Shown one piece after another: positions 11,202 through 21,780 of a DNA stretch of 64,000 nucleotides (positions within the stretch are counted from its first letter, which is position 1; each line of letters opens with the position of its first letter). The notes beneath the pieces were generated by a model that did not search any database, was not told the DNA's origin, and worked only from the letters and a program-made list of their open reading frames with translations. Made by a program: the position numbers and the translations under genes. Source of the DNA: Antitrichia curtipendula (lineage: Eukaryota; Streptophyta; Bryopsida; Hypnales; Leucodontaceae); the NCBI GenBank assembly GCA_951230915.1, contig OX579637.1, positions 9,734,001-9,798,000 on the forward strand. The letters are read 5' to 3'.

Positions 11202-14200
11202 TGTCACAACACAAAAACTCTTATTCCATGTAGTAAGAGTAGAATAGATGTAATAGAATAGGAATTTTTCAAATTTGTATGTAAAATACAATGGTTTGAG
11301 TCCCGATAGGCGTAAGTTTGCAATACGGATCCTTCCGGAAAGAGGAATCCGATCCGGTTACAGATCCAATATCTGGAAGCAAATCGGAATGCCGCAATCT
11401 ATGGTCTAGGGATCCAACCTACAAGGCTAGAGTACGGGTCTCGGGAATGGAACCCTAATTCAGTTTTCATCCGAGAACTGGCAACGGCACGTTGGGTACT
11501 TAAGGGCCACCACCATTTTATTTCTCCTCCCCTTGAGTTTTTTGAACTCCCTCGCTCGTTGATAGTTGAGAGAAAGTGTGGTGAGATAGTGATCATGACA
11601 CGATTAGAGAGAGGTGAGGACCGGACTTAGTGAGCCGGATTAGATTGAATCTTGTCGGTATTCAATGGCGGAAAGTAGTGTTCCAAAATCCGCCAAGGCC
11701 TCGGTCATAGCCTAGATGGTCTGTCCGACCATACCCAACGACTGGCCACCCGCTAGGAGTTAGATGAGGATCTCAGACGGTTAGAATGTGTAGGATTATT
11801 GGAGAGGCCGTGGAACCTGAGGAGTGACAATCTCATTCAAGAGTTGATTGACAAAACGTTGAATCAGTACGAGCTCACTGTGAGGGGACAAAGCAAGGGT
11901 TGGATGTTTGGACGGAGGTGTACTCGTTCCGGAAGTTTGGAGATGGATTGGCCTTGCGTGCAGATAAATACGCCACCAGAAAGTTCCGAAATTTGCCCAA
12001 CTCAAAGGAAGGATATGCCATTAGTGATTGTATAGACGCAAGGCATAGACAAGTACTAGAATTCATGATCCCGATTTTGTATCTGGAAAAGCCTAGCCGG
12101 ATTACGGTCACGGTGGTTAACACCATTTTCAGAGCAATGGAAGAGAGAGTAGTGCATTGGGGGAAGGTCATTGCAGCGGTGGTAGCAAAACTGGCTGATC
12201 ACATGGCTAAAAGCAAGTATAGCCCGATCAATCCATATTTGTTTCATTTGTACCACCATGGTGATGTTCTGACGTTGGAAGAGGTGCTCGTATACAACAC
12301 CAGATGCGAACTTCTCAAATTCAATTCCATGGACAAGGTGCAACAGGACGATTTGATATCCGAGGAGGAAGAAGATCCGGAAGAAGACCAATTCAAGCAT
12401 AGAGGCACGAAGCAGAAGTCGACAGATCTGGCTTCAAGAGGAAAATAGCTCGAGGTGGATTTGGTGGAGTTGAACCTGATTCCGGAAGAAGAGAAGCCAC
12501 CCAGCCAAGAATTCTTCAACATTGGATTCTAGTGGATGGGGCAGGCGCGGCTCTTGCACCAGAAGGCAATTGGGTTTGTCAAGGAGATTGCGGACAAGCT
12601 GAAGGTGCCGCCAAAGGAAATCTAGGAAGAAATCCAACGCATGTTAAATTTGGAAGTCATTCGGCAAAAGGATGAGCAGATCCGGAACCTCGGAAATAGT
12701 CAAGACGAGCTCCAAGCTCAAATAAATTGGGCGGAAGGAGAGTGTTCGTTGGCCAAGCGGAACGAGAAAGACGCCCTCCACGTGGTTTGGAGCCTGCAGT
12801 CCCTTGTCACTCAACTAGCCGAGTTGGTGAACAAGGCCAACCTCTACAACGTGCAGTTGGTTGGGGATGGGCATGTGACCGGATCAAAGGTGGTCATGAT
12901 CCTCATGGTTTTCCAAGCACGGATGGAGAGGGTGTTGAAGGAGATGCAAGCATTGGTGGCACGAGTTGATCCGGACCGGGCCATGGACTTCTCCACGTTT
13001 GTGGATCCGGATCTGACCACCAACCCATATCTTCACACTCCGGTCAAACCAATGGTGGAAATTCCAATCCATTTACAACTGGAGGGGCTTGGGTCCCTAC
13101 TAAAGTTGTATGAAGGTCCTCAGAGGTGGCTGACGTAGCGAAGTCAGACCCTAGTACAAGTTTAAGCTCAAGAGCAGAGTCTTCCAGTTCAGCCGGAAAC
13201 CTCTAATCAGACCTGGATCAGGTCACTGGAGTTAGTGGATCCGACCAAGTCAACCATCCCAAGTAACCTCCTTGAGCGATTGGGGGCCATGGCGAATCTG
13301 GCCCGGACCAATCCGGAGGACTTCGCGCATATGCAAGCAGGAGCTATATTAGAACATCCCTCACCAAAGTCGAGTGAGGCATCCATCGACCTGGATTCGT
13401 TGGAGGAAGTTAACGAGATCTTGGAGTTTGAGAAAGTAGAATTCAATTTTGGATCCGTATCAAAGATAGAAACGGATGAGGACATCCCGTTGGTGCCGAG
13501 AAAGATTCACACCCAAGCGGCAGTCCGATCGACTCCCCTGAAGTTGAGCACAAAGGGAGTTGCGAGTCAGGATGGTAGTAGTTCAAAGAAGACGCACTGT
13601 AGGAGATAGATAGTTAGTTAGTGGCAGTTTGTTATTTTGTTTTCTTTTTTGGAACGGATTTTTCATGTGTGGGCCCCGTTTTTGGATTCATAGGGATAAC
13701 TGGCATCGGCGTTCCAGATATCTCGGATGTGTCAATGGTTGGTTACCTTGATTGCGGATGGCCTTTTTGCCTTTTTGTTTTTAGCTTTTAAGGGTGGACA
13801 AGATTGTTGCCCATTCCATTCCCTCTAAGCACATTTTTGATGTGTATCTTGTTTTCTTCCTTTAATCTGAGCCACCAAGTGGACATTCAGGCTCCAAAGT
13901 GTTGTACGGAGTCCTTGATTTGTATATTTGTGTGTGTGGAGCAAGGAGGATCGAGTAGGAGGAATCCGGATTCATGTTATTTTGGTTTAGAGTGTGAGGG
14001 AAGGATTTGTAACGGAGTTAGATCTGGTCTAGAGGACTTGTGCATTAGTGTCTTTAAACTACTAGAATGGTAATCCAATTGGAGTGGTGCGGGTGAGGTT
14101 TCAAGATTGAGATTGGTCCCATGTAGAGTTAAGCGGCTGCTAGGGGAAAAAAAAAAACCCACTTACCGAAAGATATGCCAACTGCAGTACTAGTCTAGCA

Positions 14201-14699
14201 TCTAGTAAATCTCCCTCTACTGAATCCGGATAGCATGTATCTGCCGTTGAAGTGAAGAAGAGTGACCGGATTTTGCGTAACCTACTTTCTGGATAGGCCA
14301 TCCGAAAAGTCGTGAAAGTATAGAAACTTGTTTTGCTGTAGTATTTAGATCAAAGTGGTTGTTTTGGTTGTTTTTGATAGGTTACTAAGTGTGAAGTTCC
14401 TAAGTGGTGGAGTCCCTTTAAAGATCAAAAGCGGACCCCCTGAAGGTAAAACATGGGTATAACAAACCGAGGAGTAGTAAAACCGGATTTAAGAAAAAGA
14501 CGGATCTGGGTCAAAATTCAGAAGATTGTTGTTTCCAGAAAATAGAGCAAGAGGTTTTGTATCTTGCTTGGGTGTTTTTGGATAATCCGGATAATTTGAA
14601 CTCATAGCAATATAGTAGAGTCTCTTGGGACGATATTCCATGTCATCTTACCACATTTTTTTGTTAAAGATACTTATGCGCTCGAGTATGCGTATGACA
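11202..14699 (+). mobile_element. LTR-like unit, copy 1: probable giant solo LTR (3.5 kb) carrying a gene
   Basis: Starts TGTCACAACAC and ends CGTATGACA. The flanking 5-bp direct repeat TAAAT is perfect (11197-11201 and 14700-14704). TG...CA ends with a 5-bp duplication are the signature of retroviral-type integrase. No second copy of the ends lies inside the unit, so it is read as one solo LTR. The 3' 100 bp (CTCTTGGGACGATATTCC, then GTTAAAGATACTTATG) resembles the U5 end of plant Ty3/gypsy LTRs. A TTAAGG TATA-like box lies near 11500. It is inserted in an intron of gene X copy 1, in the opposite orientation. Confidence 0.75.
11665..13609 (+). pseudogene. LTR-borne gene of unknown function, copy 1 (decayed)
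   Basis: The ATG at 11665 begins MAESSVPKSAK, matching MAESSAPRFAK in copy 2. The protein then runs through several frames, with stops such as TAG 11713 and TAG near 12446, to the stop ending at 13609. Visible parts, in order: an N-terminal domain with RPWNLR and VYSFRKFGDG; a conserved helical block with AMEERVVHWG and PYLFHLYHHGDVLTLEE; an acidic linker (EEEEDPEED); a coiled coil (about 12640-12900) that copy 2 has lost; a VARVDPDR segment; and a basic C-terminus. There is no protease, reverse transcriptase or integrase motif. The block recalls gag-like or 'putative plant transposon protein' families, but I do not recognise it firmly. Confidence 0.55.
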
Positions 14700-15814
14700 T
14701 AAATGAAGTGAAAACTTCAAGCAACATTGAGTATCAACTCTTTCGGAGATTTTGATAGCACTGCAACATCTCGCTGACACTAAAGTGCTCAGAGAATTTT
14801 TCTAGTGGCAGCATCCCATACTTATGGACATGATATAATGTGTGTATTAAGCTAGTTTTGATGAAAGAATTCTTTATATGCCTGCAACACAATTTGACGA
14901 TGTTAAAATTTCTCTAAAGAACTATAGACAACAAATGAAAAAATAAACAAGGAATTGATCCACTTACTTGTTGATGTCATGCATGTCATGCATGACATCT
15001 CTGATTTTGCCCTTTGTCTCTAGAATGATAGAAATGTACCTATTCCTATCATGCTCATGGTGTTTCTTAATGTATGAAGTCCATGCCAACAATTTATGAT
15101 TACCATCACAGACAAAAAATTTGGATCTTCTAAGATCCTACAAGTCTAGAGTTGCACTAAGAGTAGAGTTGAAGATGTCATTCTTGTCATTCCACATGGA
15201 TCCTCATGCCTCTTTCTCTAAATTAGATACCATCTCTGTCTTCCCTTGCTCATAAGTAAGTGAACATAAAAAACACATAATCCATCTCTATATCCATGCA
15301 TGAACTCCTACTCCAAAGTTTTGTGAGGTCACACTACAGCACTGGCCTGACCATTAGCAATTGAGCAAGATGACATAAGGGAATCCTGAGTCGAGAAATC
15401 AAATGAGGTTTCAATCTCAAGTTGGATATTGATACAATTTAATTGACATTTTGAGCTCTCTTGAAGGTGTCCTCAGACTTGAATTCAATATCAATCTCCT
15501 TCACTTTGTACTCAGTGGCATTGCCTCCATCACCTTTTTTGGCAGTGACTTGTACATCAGCAATGTGAGATTCTAAAGGGACTAAACCAACTGCCATCTA
15601 CATTGGAACGGGAGAAAGCAAATCAAACAGTAGAGATAGCTTTACTATCCTTGTTCTAGGATTGATCATAGACTATCAAGCATGACAAGGTAATAACAAA
15701 TAATTGGAAGAGAAAATGTTACATTGCCCTTAGTTTGGGCCAACTTGAACTTGAAACAATGGCTACTAAATCATGGCACCCTAACCAAAATGTTCAACAT
15801 GTAGAGTTCACTTT

Positions 15815-16690
15815 GATCAAGTAGGTTGTCTGACCCCTCCCCCGTCATCATTAAGGGTGCCCTCCATCCAACCAGCCTGGTAGAAAAAAAAAAGACAAGA
15901 CCTTACTTGATTAAGCAAGCCACATGACCCCTCCCATGTCGGTGCCAAGGGTGCCCTTCTCACGGCAAGTTTGGTTGGAAAGGAAAAGCCTGGACCTAAC
16001 TTGATCAAGCAGGTTGTCTGACTCCTCCCTTGATGGCGTCGAGGGTGCCCTCCATCCGACCAACCTTGTGGAAAAAACAAAAACAAGACCTTACTTGTAT
16101 CAAGCAAGCTATCCGACCCCTTTCTTGTCAACGCCGAGGGTGCCTTCCATCCCACTAGCCTCGTGGAAAAAAGAAAAGATAGGACCTTACTTGTATCAAG
16201 CAGGCTGTCCGACCCTTCCCTCTTCAGCGCCGAGGGTGCCCTCCGTGAGACCAACCTGGGGGGAAAAAACCCGAACAGGACCTTATCTATATCAAGCAAG
16301 CCGTCCGACCCCTCCTTTGTTGGCGCTGAGGGTGCCTTCTTTGTAGCAAGCCTGGTGGAAAAGAAAAAAAAGACAAACCTTATCTATATCAAGTAGGCCA
16401 TCCGACCCCTTCCTCGTTGGCGCCAAGGGTGCCTTCCATCCGACCATCTTGGTGGAAAGAAAAAAGACAGGACCTTACTTGTATCAAGTAAGCCGTCCGA
16501 CCCTTCTCTCATCGGCATCGAGGATGCCCTCCTTGCGGTCATTCTGTTAAAAAAAAGGGGGTTCCGACGTTACCAAGATCAAGCAGGAAGTCCGACCCCT
16601 CTGTCTAGTAAGCTTGGTGGAAAAAGGAGGCTTCGACTTTACTTGGATTAAAGAGGATGTCCTCCCCCTCCCCTGTCCGCTCCATAGATT
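15815..16690. repeat. Minisatellite with a 94-97-bp unit, about nine copies
   Basis: Units begin near 15815, 15909, 16003, 16098, 16194, 16291, 16388, 16483 and 16578, with a shortened one near 16646. Each has ATCAAGYAGG, then TCCGACCCCT, GAGGGTGCC, GTGGAAAAAA and ACCTTACTTG. Open frames running across it on both strands are produced by the repeat and are not genes. If the upstream exon candidate at 16787-16998 belongs to gene X copy 1, the array lies in an intron. Confidence 0.9.
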
Positions 16691-16786
16691 GAGTCAATCT
16701 TGTTATTAATGATCACATTTCAAATTAATAGTAGACACTTTTAGACTTAAAAAGACTCATCTAAGAAATTTAATGAGAGCAACTTA

Positions 16787-16998
16787 CGTTGGCCTCTGTT
16801 TTCAAGGCCACAGAAGAAGACGTGATCTCCGTCCCCACCTGTCGTCTTGAATCCGTATTGCTCTTGTTGCTGTGGAAGTCTTCTTGTGTCCCCTCCATCA
16901 TTGAACGCCTAGTGTCAAGTCGTCTGCCCATTCTCTCTTTTATCATACCAAAGAAATTACATGCAACACTAATGAGAATAAGTGAAGAGTCAAAAATT
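16787..16998 (-). other. Possible 5' exon of gene X copy 1
   Basis: A minus-strand open segment containing KERMGRRLDTRRSM ends at a good donor (GCCAAC then GTAAGTTGC near 16787). The next acceptor in the same direction (CAATGTAG before ATGGCAGTTGG) is at 15598. No matching exon was found upstream of X copy 2, so the link is a guess from splice signals. Confidence 0.25.
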
Positions 16999-17269
16999 TG
17001 ACACCTAACATTCTAACATGCTTTGAGAGATTTCACGTACTAGTTTTTGCACTATGAAGTTCATTCGCTACTCAAACATACCAATTGCGTCAAATGATCA
17101 AGAGTTTTGCGTCCGATGGTGGCTGTGCGAGGAGAGGATTGTGGAAGTGGATGGATCGTCCGTCTGATTCGCCTGTCTGGTAGAGGTACTTGTCCGTCTG
17201 ATGTAGTCAATAGGTAGTTGAGTTTCAAATGTAGAAAAAAATGCAGAAATGGATTTACCTTAGCCATTT

Positions 17270-17620
17270 GGCTGCCAACACAAGTCGAAGCACGATCTCA
17301 ATTAGATTAGGGCATGGACTTAGGATGAGCGGTGACGTAAAATATGCAAGGTGCAGATTTAATACAAGGCGTGGATGTAAATTGAACGAGGCACAGACAT
17401 AGGTAGTTTTGGTGGACGCTATTGAATTGGGCGCGGACTTTGTAATTGGGCGGGAATGGTTTTCAATCCAAGCGACAATGCAGGTGCCCAGATAGTCTGT
17501 GCCCACCGCCATAGCGTCCCCACCTACAGCCTATGAAGTCCTCGCCCATACTTTGGTTTTTCCACAACGTCCCCACTTGGTTGAAACAGCATCCTTGCCC
17601 ATATGTCTTTTTAGGAAAAT
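17270..17620 (-). other. GTCCGC/GTCCCC-rich tract
   Basis: GC-richer segment with scattered GTCC(A/G)CGCC and GTCCCCAC words on the minus strand. It resembles the tracts at about 58430-58640 and 63740-63810, and more loosely the CGGAC arrays of the hAT composite. It may be the remnant of a subterminal or promoter region. No gene is supported. Confidence 0.35.
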
Positions 17621-17874
17621 GAAACAAAACATGATGATAAAGGTTTGAAGAACTAAGACTGCAGCATCAAGGCTTAGGTCAAATAGAATAAAACACATAT
17701 AGATCATCATCTTCTACGTAGTGCAAGAATTAATAAACATAATAATTGTCTATAGACAATACTGTTTTGAATAAATTCTAAGGTCTTTATTTACATACAT
17801 GTTTCATGTTTAGATAATACCAAATATACATGATCATATTTGATGATAATAGGTGAACAATCCTTGCCTTCAAC

Positions 17875-18330
17875 CAGGGAATGCTGGTATGTGAGCATGG
17901 AGCGGCGAGTAGCGAGCGGGAAGCGTGAATTGGTGAGCAGGGAGCAACAATATTAAGACTACAATATAATTTTTGGAAAGTGAGAAATTTGAAAATAGAT
18001 GAAACTTAATGAAAAAGTTGAGGGAGAACTTTATGCTATTGGATGAAAAAAGAGATGAAAAAGGGGATGAAAAGAGGGATGAAAAAGTGGGTATAATAAT
18101 GGATGAAAAAATGGATGAAAAATGAATGCAAACTAATGAAGAACAAGATGATATTTTGAAAAACAATCATGAGAGTGGATGGAAAAATTTAAGCAGTTCA
18201 TTAGAGTCAACGGATAAAAAGAATTAGAACAAAAGTCTGCATATGGGTTGGAAAAGGAGATGAAAGTTGGCCACAAAAATGGATGAAAGGCTATTAAACA
18301 AATGGATGAAAGTACACAAGAGCAACCCTA
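17875..18330 (-). repeat. TCATCC-rich/GCTC-rich compound repeat (minus orientation)
   Basis: On the minus strand, repeated TTCATCC/TTTTCATCC words (18000-18330) are followed by a GCTC-rich tract (CTCCCTGCTCACC, CCCGCTCGCTACTC; 17880-17950). The same two parts in the same order occur on plus at 53690-53945. Confidence 0.7.
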
Positions 18331-18542
18331 GAACAAAGGATGGTACGAGAACGTGGATGATGAATTGTCAAGAATGGCTAAAAGAATAGGAAACAAATAA
18401 AAAATCCATAGTTCAAATTCAAAACCAAGTTGTAGGTTTAGGGGAGGTCGAAAAGAGGTTTAAGGGCCCACTTCTTAAGAAGTAACTTCAAAACCCTAAA
18501 CCTTGGAGTTCTAGAGTTTAGATAACCATAGGCTTACAAATT

Positions 18543-18875
18543 TAGCTATTTCAGGCGTATTTTGAAAGATCTTGCATTTTAACTATTTCAAGTATATTCT
18601 GAAAGATCCTACATCTAAGCTAGTTCAAGCGTATTCTAAAAGATCTTGCAGTTGAAATAGTTCATGTGTATTATGAAATATCTTGCATTTGAACTAGTTC
18701 AGGCATATTCTGAAAGATCCTACACCTGAACTACTTCAGGCGTATTCTGTAAGATCCTGCTTCTGAATTAGTTCAAGCGTATTCTAAAAGATCTTGCATC
18801 TGAACTATTTTAGACGTATTCTGAAAGATCCTACATCTGAACTACTTCAAGCATATTTTGAAAGATCCTGCAGAT
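18543..18875. repeat. 37-bp minisatellite, nine units
   Basis: Nine consecutive units of about 37 bp built on GAACTATTTCAGGCGTATTC followed by TGAAAGATCCTGCATCT. Substitutions are scattered and there are few indels. The units abut without unique spacers, so this is not a CRISPR array. Confidence 0.9.
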
Positions 18876-19079
18876 GGGATCCACCTTGGTCGTCTTATTG
18901 AAGGTTAAGTGCACTAGATGGCTCTCTACTAAATAGCGACGTCTCATCCACTACATGTTTCCAGTTCAATCGTCACTTTACACACAACAACAAGCATTGA
19001 AATAGAGAACTATAGGAAACATCGGGCATCACAAGTTTGACCTTAAATGAACAATGTTGTCTTCATATAAAGACAGACA

Positions 19080-20440
19080 TCTCGCAACAGGAGCCCTTGG
19101 CCTGCCCAGTGATGGATAGGGCCCCTTGTTGTCTGCCTTGAGACAAACAAAACACCCCATAGTTTGGAGCGAGTCAAACAAGGCGCCTTAGGGTGTGCCT
19201 TGGGACACATAGGACGCCCTACAGTTTGCCACCTAGTACGCGGACAACGCACCCCACAGCTTGTCCCAAGACAGAAAAGGCGCCCCGCAGTTCGCCCTTC
19301 AATCTGACCCGGGGCAACAAAAATGCCTCACAAGGCGGCCCGCACATCTCCTTGAGGCTGGTAGGGCGCCTTGCAACCAACACCGGGGCAACAATGGCGC
19401 CCAAAGTGTGCCCTGGAGCACACAGCACACCTCAACGTAGACAAGGCGTCCCGCAATCTGCCCTGGGGCAACTAAGGTACCACACTGCCTTCCCCGAGCT
19501 AGGTGAGGCGCACCACAATTTGCTCTAAGGCGAAGAGGGCACCCCATAGCCTGCCCCAGGCTAGGCAACGCACCTCGCAGTTTGCCTCGGGGCACATAGA
19601 GTGCCCCGCAGTTTGCCCCTGAGAGGAGAGGGCGCCCTACAGTGAGCCTTGGGACACACAAGACGCCCCACATTTCGCCCTACGATGGACAGGGCGTCTC
19701 ATAGTCTGCCTTGGGACAAGCAACGCGCTTTGCAATCTTTATCTGGGCAACAATGGTGCCCCGCAGTATACCTTGGGGCTAAAAAGGTGCCTAGTTGTTT
19801 GCCCCGAGGGGGATAAGGCAGGGTGCCCTATAGTAAGCCTCTGGACACAAAGGGCACCCCGAAGCCTACCTTGGGCGGAGCGGGGTGCCTTGCAATTTGC
19901 CTCGAGGTGGATACGACAACCTCAAGTCTGATAAGGGCCCTAGTGAAATCAAAACTTGGTACAACTTGCCCTAGGTCGGGCGGGGCGCCCCACAGTTTTC
20001 CTTGGGGCAAATCAGGCGCCTAGTAGTTTAGCCTGAGGCGGAGAGGGCACCCCTTGTTCGCACCAAGGCAAATAATGCGGCTTGCAATTAGCCCTGGGAC
20101 AAGGCGCCTCATAGGCTACCACGTGGCACACGGGGCGCCTACTAGTTTGCCCCAGACAACGAAGGCACCCTGCACTTTGCCAGGGGCATAAAAGGCAACC
20201 AAGCCTTCGCCCCGAGGCGGACTGTGCGCCTCGTAGCCTGCCCCAAGACAAGTCGGCTACCATGTAGTCTGCCTTGGGATAGACAAGGTGCCCAACAGTT
20301 TGACCCTAAGGTAGATAGGGCAGATTTCAACCTCCCATGGGGCAGTCAATATGCCCCGCAGGCTGCCCCGGGACAAAAAAGGCGGTTTTGAGTTTGCTAT
20401 GGAGATGAATAAGGGGCCCCGCAGCTTGCTTGACATGGTA
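19080..20440. repeat. 31-bp GC-rich minisatellite, about 44 units
   Basis: Diverged tandem units of about 31 bp with the core GCGCCCCGCAGTTTGCC followed by a TGGGRCA-type segment, for example units near 19607, 19638 and 19670. It is much richer in GC than its surroundings. All open frames inside it, on both strands, are repeat artefacts. Confidence 0.85.
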
Positions 20441-20459
20441 AACAATGTGCCAAGAAAGT

Positions 20460-21780
20460 ACATGGTAACACATTTCATTTGTTGTTTACGAACTCACCCA
20501 CTTTTTGGAAGTCCGCGTGCTCTTCGTGGATACCAGTAATGTCATCGTCCACTAACATTGTTGAACTATTGAACTCGTATCCTAGTTAATCTTGAAAATG
20601 ACAATAGCCGATTAAAGCAATTTTTTAGCATCTATTTAGCTATAAAAACAAAGTCTCTACACATTGTGATTAGCCAAGTACAGAATGTAGTACTTTAGAG
20701 TGGTTAGTAGACAATTACACAATATAGCTGAAGGAAGTGCACAACGACTGACATGGAGAAGGTGTTCGTATTTCGCAGTGCAGAAGCTCCACAAGATAAT
20801 CTGCACGGCTTCATCCTCTAACATTAATGCTTGGATATCATCGCAACTTCAAATCCTAAACTAATGTGCACAAGCGAAGACGGCAAAGAGTGGCAGATTA
20901 CATAGAAGAAGACAATTACAGAACGGACAGCCCAACCCAAGGCAAGCGCATGGCGAAGAGGTCTTGAAGGTCCACGTCTCGGGCCCAAGAGGACTTCAGG
21001 GGGTTGGCATTTTAGAATAGGTATGAGAGATTTTTTAAAATATATTTCACAATGATTAGTATTTTATGGAATCACATACCTGATTTTATGCTCAAATAAA
21101 ATTTATGTAGTCCCATCTCGATACCAAGAGACCCATTTAGGGTGACGCCTTCATTTAACATGGGGCTACTACGTTTAGAGGTACCAAAACACAAATGCCA
21201 AGTTCAATACGAACTCAAGGAAATTATATAACTAAGTTCGAGGCACAATCATTAAAATGGAAACATTACGGTCTTGGAAGGACACATCAAGGGAATGAGA
21301 TATAATGCTAAGGACGAAGAATGATACGACAAGAAGAATATCGCAGGAAGATGGCAAAAACTAGACAATGCATTCAGTAGAAATAAATAGAGGATCGTCG
21401 ACAATATAGAGCAAGTGGGGTTTAGGAGCTTATGATATAGAGAGATTCGATGTTCTGCTACCCTCGATGTTTGACGTTTCTGACTATAACTCGATAGTAC
21501 AGTCATCCATGAAGTCTAGAACACAAGGATCTACCCACCGAGCTCAAAAACTTGGCTTTTGCTCAAGGGCAACAAAGTCTCCAGCGTTGGACTCAACGTA
21601 CACAGGTAGCCTAAACGATTTAGGGAGGCTTGGAAAGAACTCAAGCCTCCCAAAGAACAGTACATGTGTCGTGGACCTCACTTTTTTGGCCTGCCTGAAG
21701 AATGGAATGAAGAGATAATTAGATTGAATGCTTATTGTAATGAGAATATACAATGTAAAGGATAGATTTTTGAATTAATC
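20460..21780. other. Spacer with no gene seen
   Basis: Mixed-composition DNA between the 31-bp array and gene X copy 2. I recognise no domain, tandem structure or terminal repeat. An open frame at 21467-21718 has no identifiable feature. Confidence 0.4.

Larger units (their letters stand above)
7620..15597 (-). pseudogene. Gene X copy 1: ParB-like segment plus N4/N6 DNA methyltransferase-like domain (decayed, multi-exon)
   Basis: Minus-strand, intron-rich pseudogene recognised by exon-by-exon homology with X copy 2. Exons in order: about 15597-15440; 15350-15000, with VCDGNHK near 15100 (ParB-like); 14900-14760, ending at an inserted LTR-like element; 11100-10889; 10605-10430; about 10290-10085; about 9915-9310, a Lys-rich segment with EFDEFVGLDEDAKAKAIKR; 9163-8086, the first half of a methyltransferase-like fold with YIDLIIADMPEG (9077-9109, in the place of motif IV); and about 7850-7620, the start of the second half (DVLQNF...). 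Many stops and shifts make it non-functional. The known family order (motif IV before motif I) is that of beta-class N4/N6 methyltransferases such as Pfam N6_N4_Mtase. Catalysis is doubtful because DPPY/W is replaced by DMPEG. Insertions: CACTA 8113-8839 in an exon, MITE 10633-10816 and LTR-like unit 11202-14699 in introns. The final motif I exon was not found in this copy. Confidence 0.6.

Noticed and set aside
11202..14699. Cut-and-paste DNA transposon with TGTC ends
   Set aside because: Only four to five terminal bases are inverted. TG...CA ends, a 5-bp duplication and a U5-like 3' end fit an LTR better. Kept as an alternative in the findings.
15817..16396. Open frames on both strands (up to 160 codons)
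   Set aside because: They run through the 95-bp minisatellite and repeat with its period; no domain and no conservation apart from the repeat.
18543..20440. Possible CRISPR-like arrays
   Set aside because: Units are contiguous with no unique spacers, divergence is spread evenly, and the context is a eukaryotic repeat-rich locus. These are minisatellites.
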